The notes below the pieces were generated by a model, which was not told where the DNA came from, made no database searches, and saw only the letters and a list, made by a program, of their open reading frames with translations. From positions 186,001 to 250,000 of the forward strand of contig CAVTJL010000001.1 in the NCBI GenBank assembly GCA_963735065.1: a DNA stretch of 64,000 nt, read 5' to 3'. Both the position numbers and the translations under genes were made by a program. This document shows, piece by piece, positions 36,556 to 46,400 of this stretch. Each line of letters starts with the position of its first letter. The first letter of the stretch is position 1. The DNA comes from CAVTJL01 sp963735065 (GTDB taxonomy: Bacteria > Pseudomonadota > Alphaproteobacteria > Geminicoccales > Geminicoccaceae).

Positions 36556-37422
36556 CTATCCCCCCTTCACCGCCCCGGCCGCGAGGCCGCTCACGATCTC
36601 GCGCTGGACGAAGACGGTGAGGATGAGGACCGGCAGCGTCACGACGAGCGCGGCCGCAGCCAAGGGGCCCCAGGAGAGCTGCTCGAAGCTCAAGGAGTTG
36701 TAGACGGCCACGGGCAGCGTGCGCGTCTCGCGCCCCGCCAGGACCACGGCAAAGATAAAATTGTTCCAGGAGAAGATGAAGGAGAGGATGGCGCCCACGA
36801 CGATGCCGGGGCGCGCGAGCGGCAGGGCCACGCGCCAGAAGGCCTGCCAGAGATTGGCGCCGTCGATGAGCGCGGCCTCCTCGAGCTCGCCCGGCAGGTT
36901 CTCGAAAAAGCCCAGCATCACCCAGACGATGATCGGCACCGAGATGACGAGGTGGATGATGATCAAGGGGTAGAGCGTGCCGGTGAGGTGCAGGAAGCGG
37001 AACATGATGAACATCGGGATGAGGTAGCTCAGGCCCGGCGTGATGCGCGAGACGAGGACGAGAAGGCCCAGCCCCTCCGCCCGCGCCTTGGCGAGGCCAT
37101 AGCCCGCCGGCACGCCCACGAGGAGAGCCACGAGCGTCGAGACGCCCGAGACGATGATGCTGTTCCAGGTATAGAGCAGAAACGGGTTCTGCTGGAAGAT
37201 CTGGACGTAGTTCTGCCAGGCGAACTCCCTGGGCCAGAAGACGGGCGGATAGGCGGCGTTGTCGATCTCGTTCTTCAAGGACAGCGACAGCATCCACAGG
37301 AAAACGAGAATGGCCGGCGAGACGATGACGAACACCGCGAGCGCGAAGAGGATCTTTCTCAACAGCACGCGGAGGCCGAAGGCCGTCGAGTGGGCGAAGG
37401 CGCCCTTGAGCGAGGGGGTCAT
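36556..37422 (-). CDS. Carbohydrate ABC transporter permease (MalG/UgpE type)
   Basis: A 288-residue inner-membrane permease with six helices. The EAA loop is clear (EEAALIDGANLWQAFWRVALPLARPGI), the docking site for the ATPase. Its start overlaps the stop of the first permease gene by 4 bases. The usual ATPase gene is not found next to it in the window. Confidence 0.88.
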   Translation of the reverse strand: MTPSLKGAFAHSTAFGLRVLLRKILFALAVFVIVSPAILVFLWMLSLSLKNEIDNAAYPPVFWPREFAWQNYVQIFQQNPFLLYTWNSIIVSGVSTLVALLVGVPAGYGLAKARAEGLGLLVLVSRITPGLSYLIPMFIMFRFLHLTGTLYPLIIIHLVISVPIIVWVMLGFFENLPGELEEAALIDGANLWQAFWRVALPLARPGIVVGAILSFIFSWNNFIFAVVLAGRETRTLPVAVYNSLSFEQLSWGPLAAAALVVTLPVLILTVFVQREIVSGLAAGAVKGG

Positions 37423-38360
37423 GTCTTGAGCGACCACTGGGTGCGCTGCCTCGACCACAGGAGGAGCAGCGTCATGGCGATGATGATGACGAAGAAGACG
37501 ACGACCACGGCCGAGGCGTAGCCGATATTGTAGAAGGCGAAGGCCTGCAGATAGAGGAAGATGTTGATCGTCTCGGACGCGGTGCCGGGGCCGCCCTGGG
37601 TGATGACGAAGATGGTGTCGAAGGCCTTCAGGGCGTCGATGGTGCGGATGACGACGGCCACCATCACGAAGGGCAGGACGAGCGGCCAGGTGATGTGGCG
37701 GAACATCTGCCAGGCCGAGGCGCCGTCGATGAGCGCCAATTCGTAGGGCTCGGTCGGCAGCGAGGCGAGGCCGCCCAGGACGATCAGCATCACCAAGGGC
37801 GTCCACTGCCAGATCTCGACGAGGACGAGGCTCGGGATCACCGTGTCGGGTGCGAAGACCCATAGCTGCGGCGGGATGCCGACGAGCGAGAGGAGATAGT
37901 TGAGCACGCCCAGCTGGGGATGGAACATCATCGTCCAGACGAGGGCGATGGCGACCGGAGTCGCCATCATCGGCATCATGAAGAGCGTGCGCAGAACGCC
38001 GCGGAACGGGAACTCGCGGTGGAAGACGACGGCAGCCGCCACCCCCAGCGCCACCGGCAGCAGCACGGCCAGAAAGGTGAAATAGAAGGTCCGCCCGATG
38101 GCGCCGATGAAGCGGCTGTCGTGGAGGAGCTGGGCGTAGTTGCCCAGCCCCACAAACTGCCGCTCGCCCACGATCGGCCAATCGTGCGCCGAGAGGTAGA
38201 TCGTGAAGACCCAGGGAAAGACGATCACGGCGAAGATGACGAGCAGCGCCGGTGCTGCGAACAGGAGATAGCGCCAGCGGCGCCTGTAGGGCGTCCCGGC
38301 CGCGGCGGGCCCGGCCGCCTTGCGCGCGGCGGCCGGGCCCGTGGTGACGCTGCTGCTCAT
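37419..38360 (-). CDS. Carbohydrate ABC transporter permease (MalF/UgpA type)
   Basis: A 313-residue permease. It has a basic Ala-rich N-terminus, six helices, and an EAA loop 'YELALIDGASAWQMFRHITWPLVLP'. The 'ITQGGPGTASETINIFLYL' segment after the loop is typical of sugar permeases of this group. It lies 16 bases downstream of the binding-protein gene, in one transcription unit. Confidence 0.88.
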   Translation of the reverse strand: MSSSVTTGPAAARKAAGPAAAGTPYRRRWRYLLFAAPALLVIFAVIVFPWVFTIYLSAHDWPIVGERQFVGLGNYAQLLHDSRFIGAIGRTFYFTFLAVLLPVALGVAAAVVFHREFPFRGVLRTLFMMPMMATPVAIALVWTMMFHPQLGVLNYLLSLVGIPPQLWVFAPDTVIPSLVLVEIWQWTPLVMLIVLGGLASLPTEPYELALIDGASAWQMFRHITWPLVLPFVMVAVVIRTIDALKAFDTIFVITQGGPGTASETINIFLYLQAFAFYNIGYASAVVVVFFVIIIAMTLLLLWSRQRTQWSLKT

Positions 38361-38376
38361 CGACAGGCCAGGGCGC

Positions 38377-39741
38377 TCAGGCCTTCTCGCTCTTCTCGAG
38401 GATCGGCTTGAACTGCTCGGTCGCCTTCTCGAGCTCGGGCTTGGCCTCGGCACCGTTGATCATGTTGGTGAGCCCGATGCCGAAGATGTCGCGGAACTCG
38501 GTCACCGGGATGACGACCGGCAGGCTCGGCCGCCCGATCTTGCTGCACTCGACGATCGCCTGGACGACGTCCTTGGAGGAGGTGGTGCCGGCCAGCACCT
38601 TGGGGTCCTCGTAGACACCGGTGCGCCCGGGCGCGCCGTAGCCGCCCTGGAGCTGGCGGGCGGCCATCGCCTTGCTCGTCGCCCACTGGCAATAGAGGAA
38701 CGCCGCCTCCTTCTTGTCGGTGAAGGCCGACACGCCCATGCCGTCGGCGAAGCTGCCCGAATGCTGCGCCACCGGGCCCTTGGGCTGCATCACATATTTG
38801 GTGCGCCCGGCGACCCGGGACTTGGTCTTGTCCTCGACCGGGACGGCAAAGCCGATGCCGTCCAGCCACATGGCGGCGCGGCCCTGCATGAAGCTCGCCT
38901 GCGCCTCCATCCAGTTGAAGCCGCTGACGCCCGCAGGCCCGTACTTCACGTTCAAGGTCTTGTAGAGCTCGGCCGCGGCGACGGCGGGCTCGCCGGTGGT
39001 GTGCATGACACCCTTGTCGTCGATCGAATCGACGTCCCAGCCCAGCAGCAGGTTGGTCCAGACCGGCACGTTGGCGTTCTTGATGCCCCGGTCGACCCAG
39101 CCGGTGACGCCGTTCGAGGGATCGTGCAGCGCCTTCGCCGCCTCGACCATCTCGTCGAACGTCGTGGGATAGGCGACGCCCTTCTTCTCGAAGAGGTCCA
39201 TGTTGGCGTAGACGAGATGGTAGTCGATGTTGATCGGCAGCGTGTCGATGCGCCCGTCCGCCTGCGTCGCCCACAGGAGCCCGGCCTTCGAGAAGTCGGC
39301 GAAGTCGTAGTCGGGGAAGGTGAGCTGCGGGTCGGCCAGCATCGACTTCACGTCGACCAGCCATTTGCCCTTGGCGACCAGGCGCTTTTGCACGTGCAGC
39401 GCCAGCATCAGCACATCGAACGAGGTCGAGCCCGAGGTGAACTCGATCACCGCCTTCTGGCGCTGCTGCTGCTCGGGCACCTGCTCGGAGCCGACGCTGA
39501 TGCCGGTGAGCTCGGTGAACTCGCTCTCATATTTCTGCAGGAGGTCGCCGCGCGGCCCCTTCGCCAGCAGCACCTCGATGTGCTGGCCCTTGAAACGCAT
39601 CGGATCGAACCCGCCCTCGGCGGCCTTCGCCCGGCGCATCACGAAGGGCGATGCGACCCCGGCCAGCGCTGCTGCACCCGCCGTCGTCTGCAGCAATGCC
39701 CGGCGCGACAGCTGACCCGGCTTCCCGTCCGAATGCCTCAT
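38377..39741 (-). CDS. Extracellular solute-binding protein, family 1 (sugar type)
   Basis: A 454-residue periplasmic binding protein with a twin-arginine-like leader (SRRALLQTTAGAAALAGVASPF). The mature domain shows family-1 blocks 'FDVLMLALHVQKRLVAKGKW', 'INIDYHLVYANMDLFEKKGV' and 'FMQGRAAMWLDGIGFA'. GGGGAGGCAACG precedes ATG 39741. With the two permeases it imports a carbohydrate or polyol, and the identity is not deducible. Confidence 0.88.
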   Translation of the reverse strand: MRHSDGKPGQLSRRALLQTTAGAAALAGVASPFVMRRAKAAEGGFDPMRFKGQHIEVLLAKGPRGDLLQKYESEFTELTGISVGSEQVPEQQQRQKAVIEFTSGSTSFDVLMLALHVQKRLVAKGKWLVDVKSMLADPQLTFPDYDFADFSKAGLLWATQADGRIDTLPINIDYHLVYANMDLFEKKGVAYPTTFDEMVEAAKALHDPSNGVTGWVDRGIKNANVPVWTNLLLGWDVDSIDDKGVMHTTGEPAVAAAELYKTLNVKYGPAGVSGFNWMEAQASFMQGRAAMWLDGIGFAVPVEDKTKSRVAGRTKYVMQPKGPVAQHSGSFADGMGVSAFTDKKEAAFLYCQWATSKAMAARQLQGGYGAPGRTGVYEDPKVLAGTTSSKDVVQAIVECSKIGRPSLPVVIPVTEFRDIFGIGLTNMINGAEAKPELEKATEQFKPILEKSEKA

Positions 39742-39940
39742 CGTTGCCTCCCCTTCTGGTTCTTCGCCCCGGCCCACGGCCCCGTGCGGGCGGCGGGTGG
39801 AACGGCCTCTCCTGGTCCCGGAGAACGTCGGGTGACAGGTTTCATGTTCGTAATGTTGAAGTCAAGCGGCGGCGCCCCTCCATGGACGCATCCCTCCCTC
39901 CCCGCTTGACCCCGCCTCGCCTCGCGCCTAAGACCGCTGG

Positions 39941-40000
39941 CACGTGGTGATTTGGGCCGGCCGGCTTGCGGGCCACGTTAAAGAATCCGCTAAAAGGTCG
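39941..40000 (+). promoter_or_regulatory. SAM-II riboswitch
   Basis: The sequence fits the SAM-II consensus: stem CGTGG (39943-39947) paired with CCACG (39973-39977), the 'TGATTTG' segment after the first strand, 'GGCTTGCGGGCCACGTTAAA' and the pseudoknot strand 'CCGCTAAAAGG'. SAM-II aptamers occur in alphaproteobacteria ahead of methionine-synthesis genes such as metZ, which follows here. Binding of S-adenosylmethionine would lower metZ expression. Confidence 0.85.
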
Positions 40001-40005
40001 GGATG

Positions 40006-40045
40006 CACGACCGCCCCGACCCTTCAGGCCGGGGCGTTCGTGTTT
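40006..40045 (+). terminator. Strong hairpin after the riboswitch (terminator or expression platform)
   Basis: CACGA-C-CGCCCCG (40006-40018) pairs with CGGGGCG-T-TCGTG (40030-40042), a 12-bp stem with a C/T mismatch, followed by TTT. It lies between the aptamer and the metZ ribosome site (CGGAGATG). SAM-II switches usually act on translation, so the hairpin may instead be an attenuator or an RNA-stability element. Confidence 0.6.
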
Positions 40046-40058
40046 CGGAGATGCCGTG

Positions 40059-41243
40059 ATGTCGGAGCAGCAACCCTCCTGGAGCCTCGCAACCCAGCTC
40101 GTCCATGCCGGCCGCATGCGCTCGGCCTTCGGCGAGACCAGCGAGGCCCTCTTCCTCTCCTCGGGCTTTGTCTATGGCCGGGCGGAGGACGCCGAGGCGC
40201 GCTTCGCCGACCGCGATCCCGGCTACATGTACTCGCGCGTCAGCAACCCCACGGTGCGGATGTTCGAGCAGCGCATGGCGATGCTCGAGGGTGCGGAGGA
40301 GGCCACGGCCACCGCCACCGGCATGGCCGCCGTCCACGCGGCGCTGCTCTCGCTGCTCAAGGCCGGCGACCGGGTGGTGGCCTCGCGCCTGCTCTTCGGC
40401 TCCTGCCACTACATCCTGACCGAGATCCTGCCCCGCTTCGGCATCGCGATCGAGCTCGTCGACGGCCGCGACCTGGCCGCCTGGGAGCAGGCGCTCGCCA
40501 AGCCCGCCCGCCTCGTCTTCCTCGAGACGCCGGGCAACCCCACGCTCGAGCTGGTCGACCTCGAGGCCGTGGCGACCCTCGCCCACAAGGCCGGCGCCCT
40601 CGTCGTGGTCGACAATGTCTTCGCCACGCCGCTGCTGCAAAAGCCGATGCAGCTCGGCGCCGACATCGTCGTCTACTCGGCCACCAAGCACATCGACGGC
40701 CAGGGCCGCTGCCTGGGCGGTGCTATCCTGTCCTCGGCCCAGCTCAAGAAGGACAAAATACAGCCCTGGTGCAAGAACACCGGGCCGGCCTTGAGCCCCT
40801 TCAACGCCTGGGTGCTCCTGAAGGGCCTGGAGACGCTGGAGCTCAGGCTCGCCCGCCACGTCGCCACGACGGACGCCCTCGCCCGCTGGCTCGAGGCCCA
40901 TCCGAAGGTGACGAAGGTCCTCCATCCCGGCCTCGAGAGCCATCCCCAGCACGCCCTCGCGCGGCGCCAGATGCGGGGCGCCGGCAGCATGATCGCCTTT
41001 TATGTCGAGGGCGGCCAGGAGCGGGCCTTCGCGGTGATGAACAGCCTCGGGCTCATCGCCATCTCGAACAATCTGGGCGACGCCAGGAGCCTCGTCACCC
41101 ACCCCGCCACCACCACCCATTCCAAGGTGCCCCTGGAGGAGCGGCAGGCGCTGGGCATCACCGAGGGGCTGATCCGCCTCTCGGTCGGGCTCGAGGGGCT
41201 GGAGGACCTCCAGGCCGACCTCGACCAGGCGCTGCGCAGGTGA
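40059..41243 (+). CDS. metZ: O-succinylhomoserine sulfhydrylase
   Basis: A 394-residue PLP enzyme of the Cys/Met metabolism family. It contains 'YMYSRVSNPTVRMFEQRMAMLEGAE', the PLP-lysine block 'VVYSATKHIDGQGRCLGG' and 'NNLGDARSLVTHPATTTHSKVP'. The GRCLGG and 'DGQGR' features match MetZ rather than MetB or MetC. It makes homocysteine directly from O-succinylhomoserine and sulfide. The riboswitch upstream supports the assignment. Confidence 0.93.
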   Translation: MSEQQPSWSLATQLVHAGRMRSAFGETSEALFLSSGFVYGRAEDAEARFADRDPGYMYSRVSNPTVRMFEQRMAMLEGAEEATATATGMAAVHAALLSLLKAGDRVVASRLLFGSCHYILTEILPRFGIAIELVDGRDLAAWEQALAKPARLVFLETPGNPTLELVDLEAVATLAHKAGALVVVDNVFATPLLQKPMQLGADIVVYSATKHIDGQGRCLGGAILSSAQLKKDKIQPWCKNTGPALSPFNAWVLLKGLETLELRLARHVATTDALARWLEAHPKVTKVLHPGLESHPQHALARRQMRGAGSMIAFYVEGGQERAFAVMNSLGLIAISNNLGDARSLVTHPATTTHSKVPLEERQALGITEGLIRLSVGLEGLEDLQADLDQALRR

Positions 41244-42112
41244 CCGGGGCGACCCCGGACGGCCTCGGGGCCTGGATCGGCCGCACCGAAACCTCACGGT
41301 TTCGCCTCGATCCCTGGCCCGCGGCGGCGCTGACAGCCGCCCTCGACCGCGACGACCCGCCGGCCGAGGGCGCTCCGCTTCCCCCGTTCTGGCACCACCT
41401 CTACGGCCTGCCGGCGCCGAAGGCCTCCGCCACCGGCCCCGACGGCCACCCCGCCCGCGGCGGCTTTCTGCCGCCCGTCCCGCTGCCGCGCCGCATGTGG
41501 GCCGGCGGCCGCCTCGTCTGGCACCGCCCGCTGCGCATCGGCCAGACCATCGAGCGCCGCTCCACGGTCAAGGCCATCCGTGACAAAAAAGGAAAGACCG
41601 GCCTTCTTGTCTTTGTCACGGTCGAGCATCGCTTCTCCGGCCCCGACGGCCTCTCGCTCGTCGAGGAGCACGACATCGTCTACCGCGAGGCCCCCGCCTC
41701 GCCCCCGCCGGCAGCGCCCAAGGCGCCGCCGCCCGGGCGATGGCGACGCTCCTGGCTGCCCGATCCCGTTCTTTTGTTCCGCTACTCGGCCCTCACCTAC
41801 AACGGCCACCGCATCCACTACGATCATCCCTACGTCACCGAGGTCGAGGGCTATCCCGGCCTCGTCGTCCACGGGCCGCTCATCGCGACGCTGATGCTCG
41901 ACCTGCTGCGCCGCGAGCGCCCGGGCACCTTCATCCGTCGTTTCTCCTTCAGGGCCACCGCTCCCCTCTTCGCCGGCGAGCCCCTCACGATCCATGCCGA
42001 CCCCGATCCCGCCCCCAATTCCGACGACGCCCAGCTGACAAAAACCTGGGCGGAGGGGCCGGAGGGGCGCCTCGCCATGCAAGGTGAGGCCGAGCTTGGC
42101 CGCGAAAGCTGA
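41240..42112 (+). CDS. HTD2/MaoC-like acyl-CoA dehydratase (mesaconyl-CoA hydratase-like)
   Basis: A 290-residue double-hotdog protein. The N-terminal half has 'GGFLPPVPLPRRMWAGGRLVWHRPLRIGQTIERRSTV' and the second half 'FRYSALTYNGHRIHYDHPYVTEVEGYPGLVVHGPL', which carries the MaoC catalytic Asp/His. This layout is that of fungal HTD2 and bacterial mesaconyl-C4-CoA or itaconyl-CoA hydratases. GTG 41240 overlaps the metZ stop by 4 bases. Confidence 0.82.
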   Translation: MTGATPDGLGAWIGRTETSRFRLDPWPAAALTAALDRDDPPAEGAPLPPFWHHLYGLPAPKASATGPDGHPARGGFLPPVPLPRRMWAGGRLVWHRPLRIGQTIERRSTVKAIRDKKGKTGLLVFVTVEHRFSGPDGLSLVEEHDIVYREAPASPPPAAPKAPPPGRWRRSWLPDPVLLFRYSALTYNGHRIHYDHPYVTEVEGYPGLVVHGPLIATLMLDLLRRERPGTFIRRFSFRATAPLFAGEPLTIHADPDPAPNSDDAQLTKTWAEGPEGRLAMQGEAELGRES

Positions 42113-42136
42113 AGAAAGCATGAAGGAGACCGCCCG

Positions 42137-42454
42137 ATGAGCGCAGCAGAGACCAAGGCCGACAAGAGCATGGCGGCCTACGAGGCCGAGCTCGCGGAGC
42201 TGCGCGCCAGCATCGACAATATCGACGCCGCCCTCATCCACATGCTGGCCGAGCGCTTCAAGCTCACCCAGCGGGTCGGCGTCATGAAGGCCCATTACGG
42301 CGCCCCGCCCGCCGACCCGGCCCGCGAGGGCCGCCAGATCGCGCGCCTGCGGGCGCTGGCCGAGACCGCCCGCCTCGACCCCGCCTTCGCCGAGAAGTTT
42401 TTGGCCTTTGTCATCGCCGAGGTGATCCGCCACCACGAGGCGGTCAGGGGGTAG
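42137..42454 (+). CDS. Chorismate mutase, AroQ type
   Basis: A 105-residue all-helical mutase: LAELRASIDNIDAALIHMLAERFKLTQRVGVMKA, with the conserved Arg, Lys and Glu/Gln positions, then 'REGRQIARLRALAETARLDPAFAEKFLAFVIAEVIRHH'. It converts chorismate to prephenate for Phe/Tyr synthesis. Related IrpB-like pyruvate lyases share the fold. GAAGGAGACCG is the ribosome site. Confidence 0.88.
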   Translation: MSAAETKADKSMAAYEAELAELRASIDNIDAALIHMLAERFKLTQRVGVMKAHYGAPPADPAREGRQIARLRALAETARLDPAFAEKFLAFVIAEVIRHHEAVRG

Positions 42455-42491
42455 AGGAAGCCCTGCCCTCGACCGGCTCCGAAAGCGAGCC

Positions 42492-43208
42492 CTAGGCGCT
42501 GGTGCTGGCAGCCCAGCTGGCATGGCCGATGCCGGGCTTGCCGCCGAGGCGGGCCACGACCTGGTCGAGCTCCCTGGGATTGACCGCGGTGCTCACCAGC
42601 GTGGCGACGAGCTCGGCAACACCTTCGCCGCGCTGGACCACCTTGACGTCGCCCACCGGATAGCTCGCCGCCTCCAGCTGCTGCAGCAGCAGGCCGCGCG
42701 CCACCGGCACCGAGGCGGGATCGGTGGCGAGCCGCACCTCGTAGGTCGCCTCGAGCGCCCGCTCGTTGAAGGGGATGCGGTTGATGGCGTTCACGAGCGA
42801 GCGCAGCAGGGTGTTGCCGGCGATGACGAAGAAGGTGAGCAGCGCGGCCTCGGCCACCATCTCGACCCCGGTGCAGGCCCCCACCGCCGCGGCGCACCAC
42901 AAGGTGGCCGCCGTGTTGAGCCCGCGCACGTTCATGCCCTCCCTCATGATCACGCCGGCGCCGAGGAAGCCCACGCCGGAGACGACGTAGGAGATCACCC
43001 GCACGGCCTCGACGCCTCCGCCGATCCGCGCGGCGACGTCGACGAAGGCGGCGGCCCCCACCGCCACCAGGACGCAGGTCCTAAGCCCGGCGGTGCGCTG
43101 GCGATATTGCCGCTCGATGCCGATCAGCGTGCCGAGCACGAAGGCCGAGCCCAGGCTGACCACGCTGTCGAGGAAGGGATAGAGCTGAAAGCTCTCGATG
43201 AACCGCAT
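42492..43208 (-). CDS. MgtC/SapB family membrane protein
   Basis: A 238-residue protein. Residues 15-145 are the MgtC membrane domain (LGTLIGIERQYRQRTAGLRTCVLVAVGAA, GVGFLGAGVIMREGMNVRGLNTAATLWCAAAVG), followed by a cytoplasmic ACT-like tail. MgtC proteins modulate membrane ATPase and Mg2+ or phosphate homeostasis. It is convergent with the chorismate mutase gene. Confidence 0.9.
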   Translation of the reverse strand: MRFIESFQLYPFLDSVVSLGSAFVLGTLIGIERQYRQRTAGLRTCVLVAVGAAAFVDVAARIGGGVEAVRVISYVVSGVGFLGAGVIMREGMNVRGLNTAATLWCAAAVGACTGVEMVAEAALLTFFVIAGNTLLRSLVNAINRIPFNERALEATYEVRLATDPASVPVARGLLLQQLEAASYPVGDVKVVQRGEGVAELVATLVSTAVNPRELDQVVARLGGKPGIGHASWAASTSA

Positions 43209-43396
43209 GGCCTGGCCGCCGCTCCCGAAGCCGGTGGGCTTCGTCTATCACCCCAAAGTGTCGGCAGCTACGAGCCGACGGACGCGCGCGTGGCGGCAGG
43301 GAGCGCCGCTGTGGCGGCGCCGCCAGCCGGCCATCGCCACGAAACCGTCAGGGCCTAGGAGGCGAGGCCCTGACGGTGCCGCCTTCAGATTGAACT

Positions 43397-43424
43397 GTGT
43401 AATGTGTTGCCTTACACCTTACAC
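43397..43424. promoter_or_regulatory. GTGTAA / TTACAC repeats: probable operator of the HigA-like gene
   Basis: GTGTAA at 43397-43402 is the inverse of TTACAC at 43412-43417, and TTACAC recurs at 43419-43424. The cluster sits 36 bases before the start of a gene whose N-terminus is a HigA-type HTH, a family that usually autorepresses. Confidence 0.5.
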
Positions 43425-43459
43425 TCTGACATGCTTCCGAGAGCTTTAGGAGCATCCTC

Positions 43460-46400
43460 ATGTCGGAAAAGCCGAATTCCTCTAGGACCGCCTCGGCGCG
43501 TAAGAATGGCGCGCCGCTCCATCCTGGGAAATACGTCCGCGAGACAGTTCTCACGCCAAAGGCGATGTCAGTGACCGACGCCGCGAAGCTGATCGGCATC
43601 AGTAGGCCTAGCGCATCCAATTTCCTAAACGGCAAGGTCGGGGCTACACCGGAAATGGCGACGCGAATTGAGCGCGCATTCAATATCCCGACACAGACGC
43701 TTTTGGATATGCAGGCGGCATATGACGCGGCTGAGGCTAGATCGAAGGGCGCGCCCTCTAATACGAAGGTGTATGTGCCGCCATTCCTCGCACTAAAAGC
43801 CAATGATATCGAACAATGGGCAGCGCAAAATATCCCGGCACGTATCCGCCTCTCGGTGTTCCTTCGCACGCTAGTGCACTCGACAGCCGTGGGCCTGACG
43901 AAAGTCGACTTTCCCGGTAACGACGACGCTGAACAGCCTGGCTGGGATGGCTTTGTGGAAGCAAGTGCGGGGACCCCTTGGATTCCTCACGGGCCCTCCG
44001 GCTGGGAGTTCGGCACCAACCGAAACATCAAAGGCAAGGCCGACTCGGATTTCGCGAAGAGCATCAAGGCTCTCAGCAAAGCTGAGCGTCTCCGTATGAC
44101 ATTCGTCTTCGTAACGCCCCGACGCTGGCCCGGAAAAGGCGCATGGCTCGCCGAGGCAAAGGCCAAGAAGCAGTGGAACGATGTACGAGCTTACGACGCT
44201 CAGGATCTAGAGCAGTGGCTGGAACAGTCCATCGCAGGCCAAACATGGCTGGCGAACGAGACCCACCATCCATCCGATGGGGTCCGCTCCCTCGACAAAT
44301 GTTGGCGGGACTGGGCCGGCGTTGCGAGCCCGCCTTTGTCGGAAGCCCTCTTCAGCTCCGCTATCGATGCTGCCAAACGTACAATGCTCTCTCGCCTAAC
44401 GCAGCCGCCTGACGGGCCTACCATCATCGCCGCTGACTTCCGTCGAGGAGGCGCTCGCCTTTCTGTCCACCCTCTTCAGTGAGAGCGGCGGCGCGGAGCT
44501 CGCATTGTATCGGGATCGCGTCCTTGTGTTCGACAAGCCCGGTACACTCCCACGTCTCGCTCACGGAACGCAGGGGTTCATCGCCGTCGCTGCCAACCGA
44601 GAGGTCGAGCGTGAGCTTGCCCTGCTCACAACGTCGCAGCCATCCATCATCGTCTATCCCCGGAATGCGGTGACCGCGACGCCGCACATAGTTCTTGAAC
44701 CGATAGGCTACGAAACATTCCGAAGTCGCGCTCGAGGGTATGGGCTACGACCGCGATAATGTAGCAAAATATAGTAACCAATCCGGCCGTTCGCTCACCG
44801 TCCTCCGCCGACGCCTCTCCACCATTCCGGCCGTTCGAACTCCCGGGTGGGCCGCTGACGCAGCGACCGCGGCTAGCCTCGCTCCGTTTTTGTTGGTCGG
44901 TGCATGGCACTCCCAGAATGACGCGGACCGGTCGGCACTGTCACGGCTAGCAAACGGCCTGCCATATGAAACGCTCGAAACGGAATGCCAGCGCCTTACG
45001 CAACTCAATCGATGCTCCGATGTGGTCCATCGGTCACTATCGCGGCGTAATATCAAAGCTCGACCTGCTATTCGCGATCAGCGGGTTCCTCACCGTTCCG
45101 GATCTAGAGCGTTACCTCGAGCTCGCACCACGCATTTTGTCTGAGGACGATAAGACACTGGACCTTCCGGAGAGTGAGCGCTGGATGGCTCCCCGGTCGA
45201 GAAAATTTTCGGCTGCCTTTCGGAACGGACTCTCCGAGACACTCGTGCTGCTTGCCGTCCACGGAAACAGCCTCTTTAAGCATCGCCTCGGCTTTGATGC
45301 CGAAAGAGAAGTTGACCGGGTCGTGCAGGCCCTTCTTCCAACGCCACTTACGACACGTATGCTGGAAGCCAATAATCATGACCTTCCGACCTACGCTGAA
45401 GCCGCTCCGGACGCATTCTTGTCGATCATTGAGCGCGATCTGAAGACTGAACGGCCCGCCGTCCTTGATCTGCTACGGCCGGCCAATTCAGGTGTATTAG
45501 GTGGTGGCCCCAGTAGGTCTGGCCTATTGTGGGCTTTGGAGGGGCTTTCCTGGAACCCAGCGACCCTGCCTCGCGCTGCTCTAATTCTCGCACGTCTGGC
45601 GCAGACCGAGATCAACGACAACTGGGCCAACAAACCCATTCATTCGTTAGGCGCTATCTTCCGGGCGTGGATGCCGCAGACTTCGGCGAACCACGATGAA
45701 CAACTCCGCCTCATGAAGAAGCTCGCAGGGAGCTATCCTCATGTTGCCTGGAAGCTATGCATCGCGCAGTTCGACCCGTCCGATCAGGCAGGAATCTATT
45801 CTTACAAGCCTCGATGGCGCGCCGACGGCTATGGCTTTGGCGAACCGTTTCCGACCGTGGGACCGCACATTGCATTCGCGCGCGAAACGCTAGCCATGGC
45901 CCTTACCTGGAAAGACCACTCGCGCGAAATGCTTGGTGACCTAATAGAGCGTCTTCATGGCATAGATGATGTGGCACAGGCTACGGTGTGGGAGCTCGTC
46001 GCGTCCTGGACCGGCACACGTGCATCGGACGCCGACAGAGCCGTTCTGCGGGAAAAGATCCGCGTCACAATTCTGTCGCGCCGTGGAGCGATGCGTTCCA
46101 AGAATGGAAGCGCCGCCAAACTTACGGCCTCGGCGAAGGCCGCGTATGCGGCGCTTACCCCCCGAGACCTGCTGAACAGGCACGAGTGGCTCTTTCGGGA
46201 CGGTTGGGTTGAAGAGACGGCCGAGGAGATTTCGGACGAGATACTTGATTATCAGCAGCACGAGGAGCGCATCAAAACTCTTCGCGTCGATGCATTGCGT
46301 GAGGTTCTGACGCAACGCGGGCTGCCCGGCGTCTTCGAGCTGGCGGAACGCGGAAACGCGGCGGCTCAGATAGGCTGGTTACTAGCAGGGCACCTGCTTC

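Noticed and set aside
39966..40058. N-terminal extension of MetZ through the riboswitch
   Set aside because: It is out of place with a SAM-II aptamer and hairpin, and the enzyme family starts at about ATG 40059.
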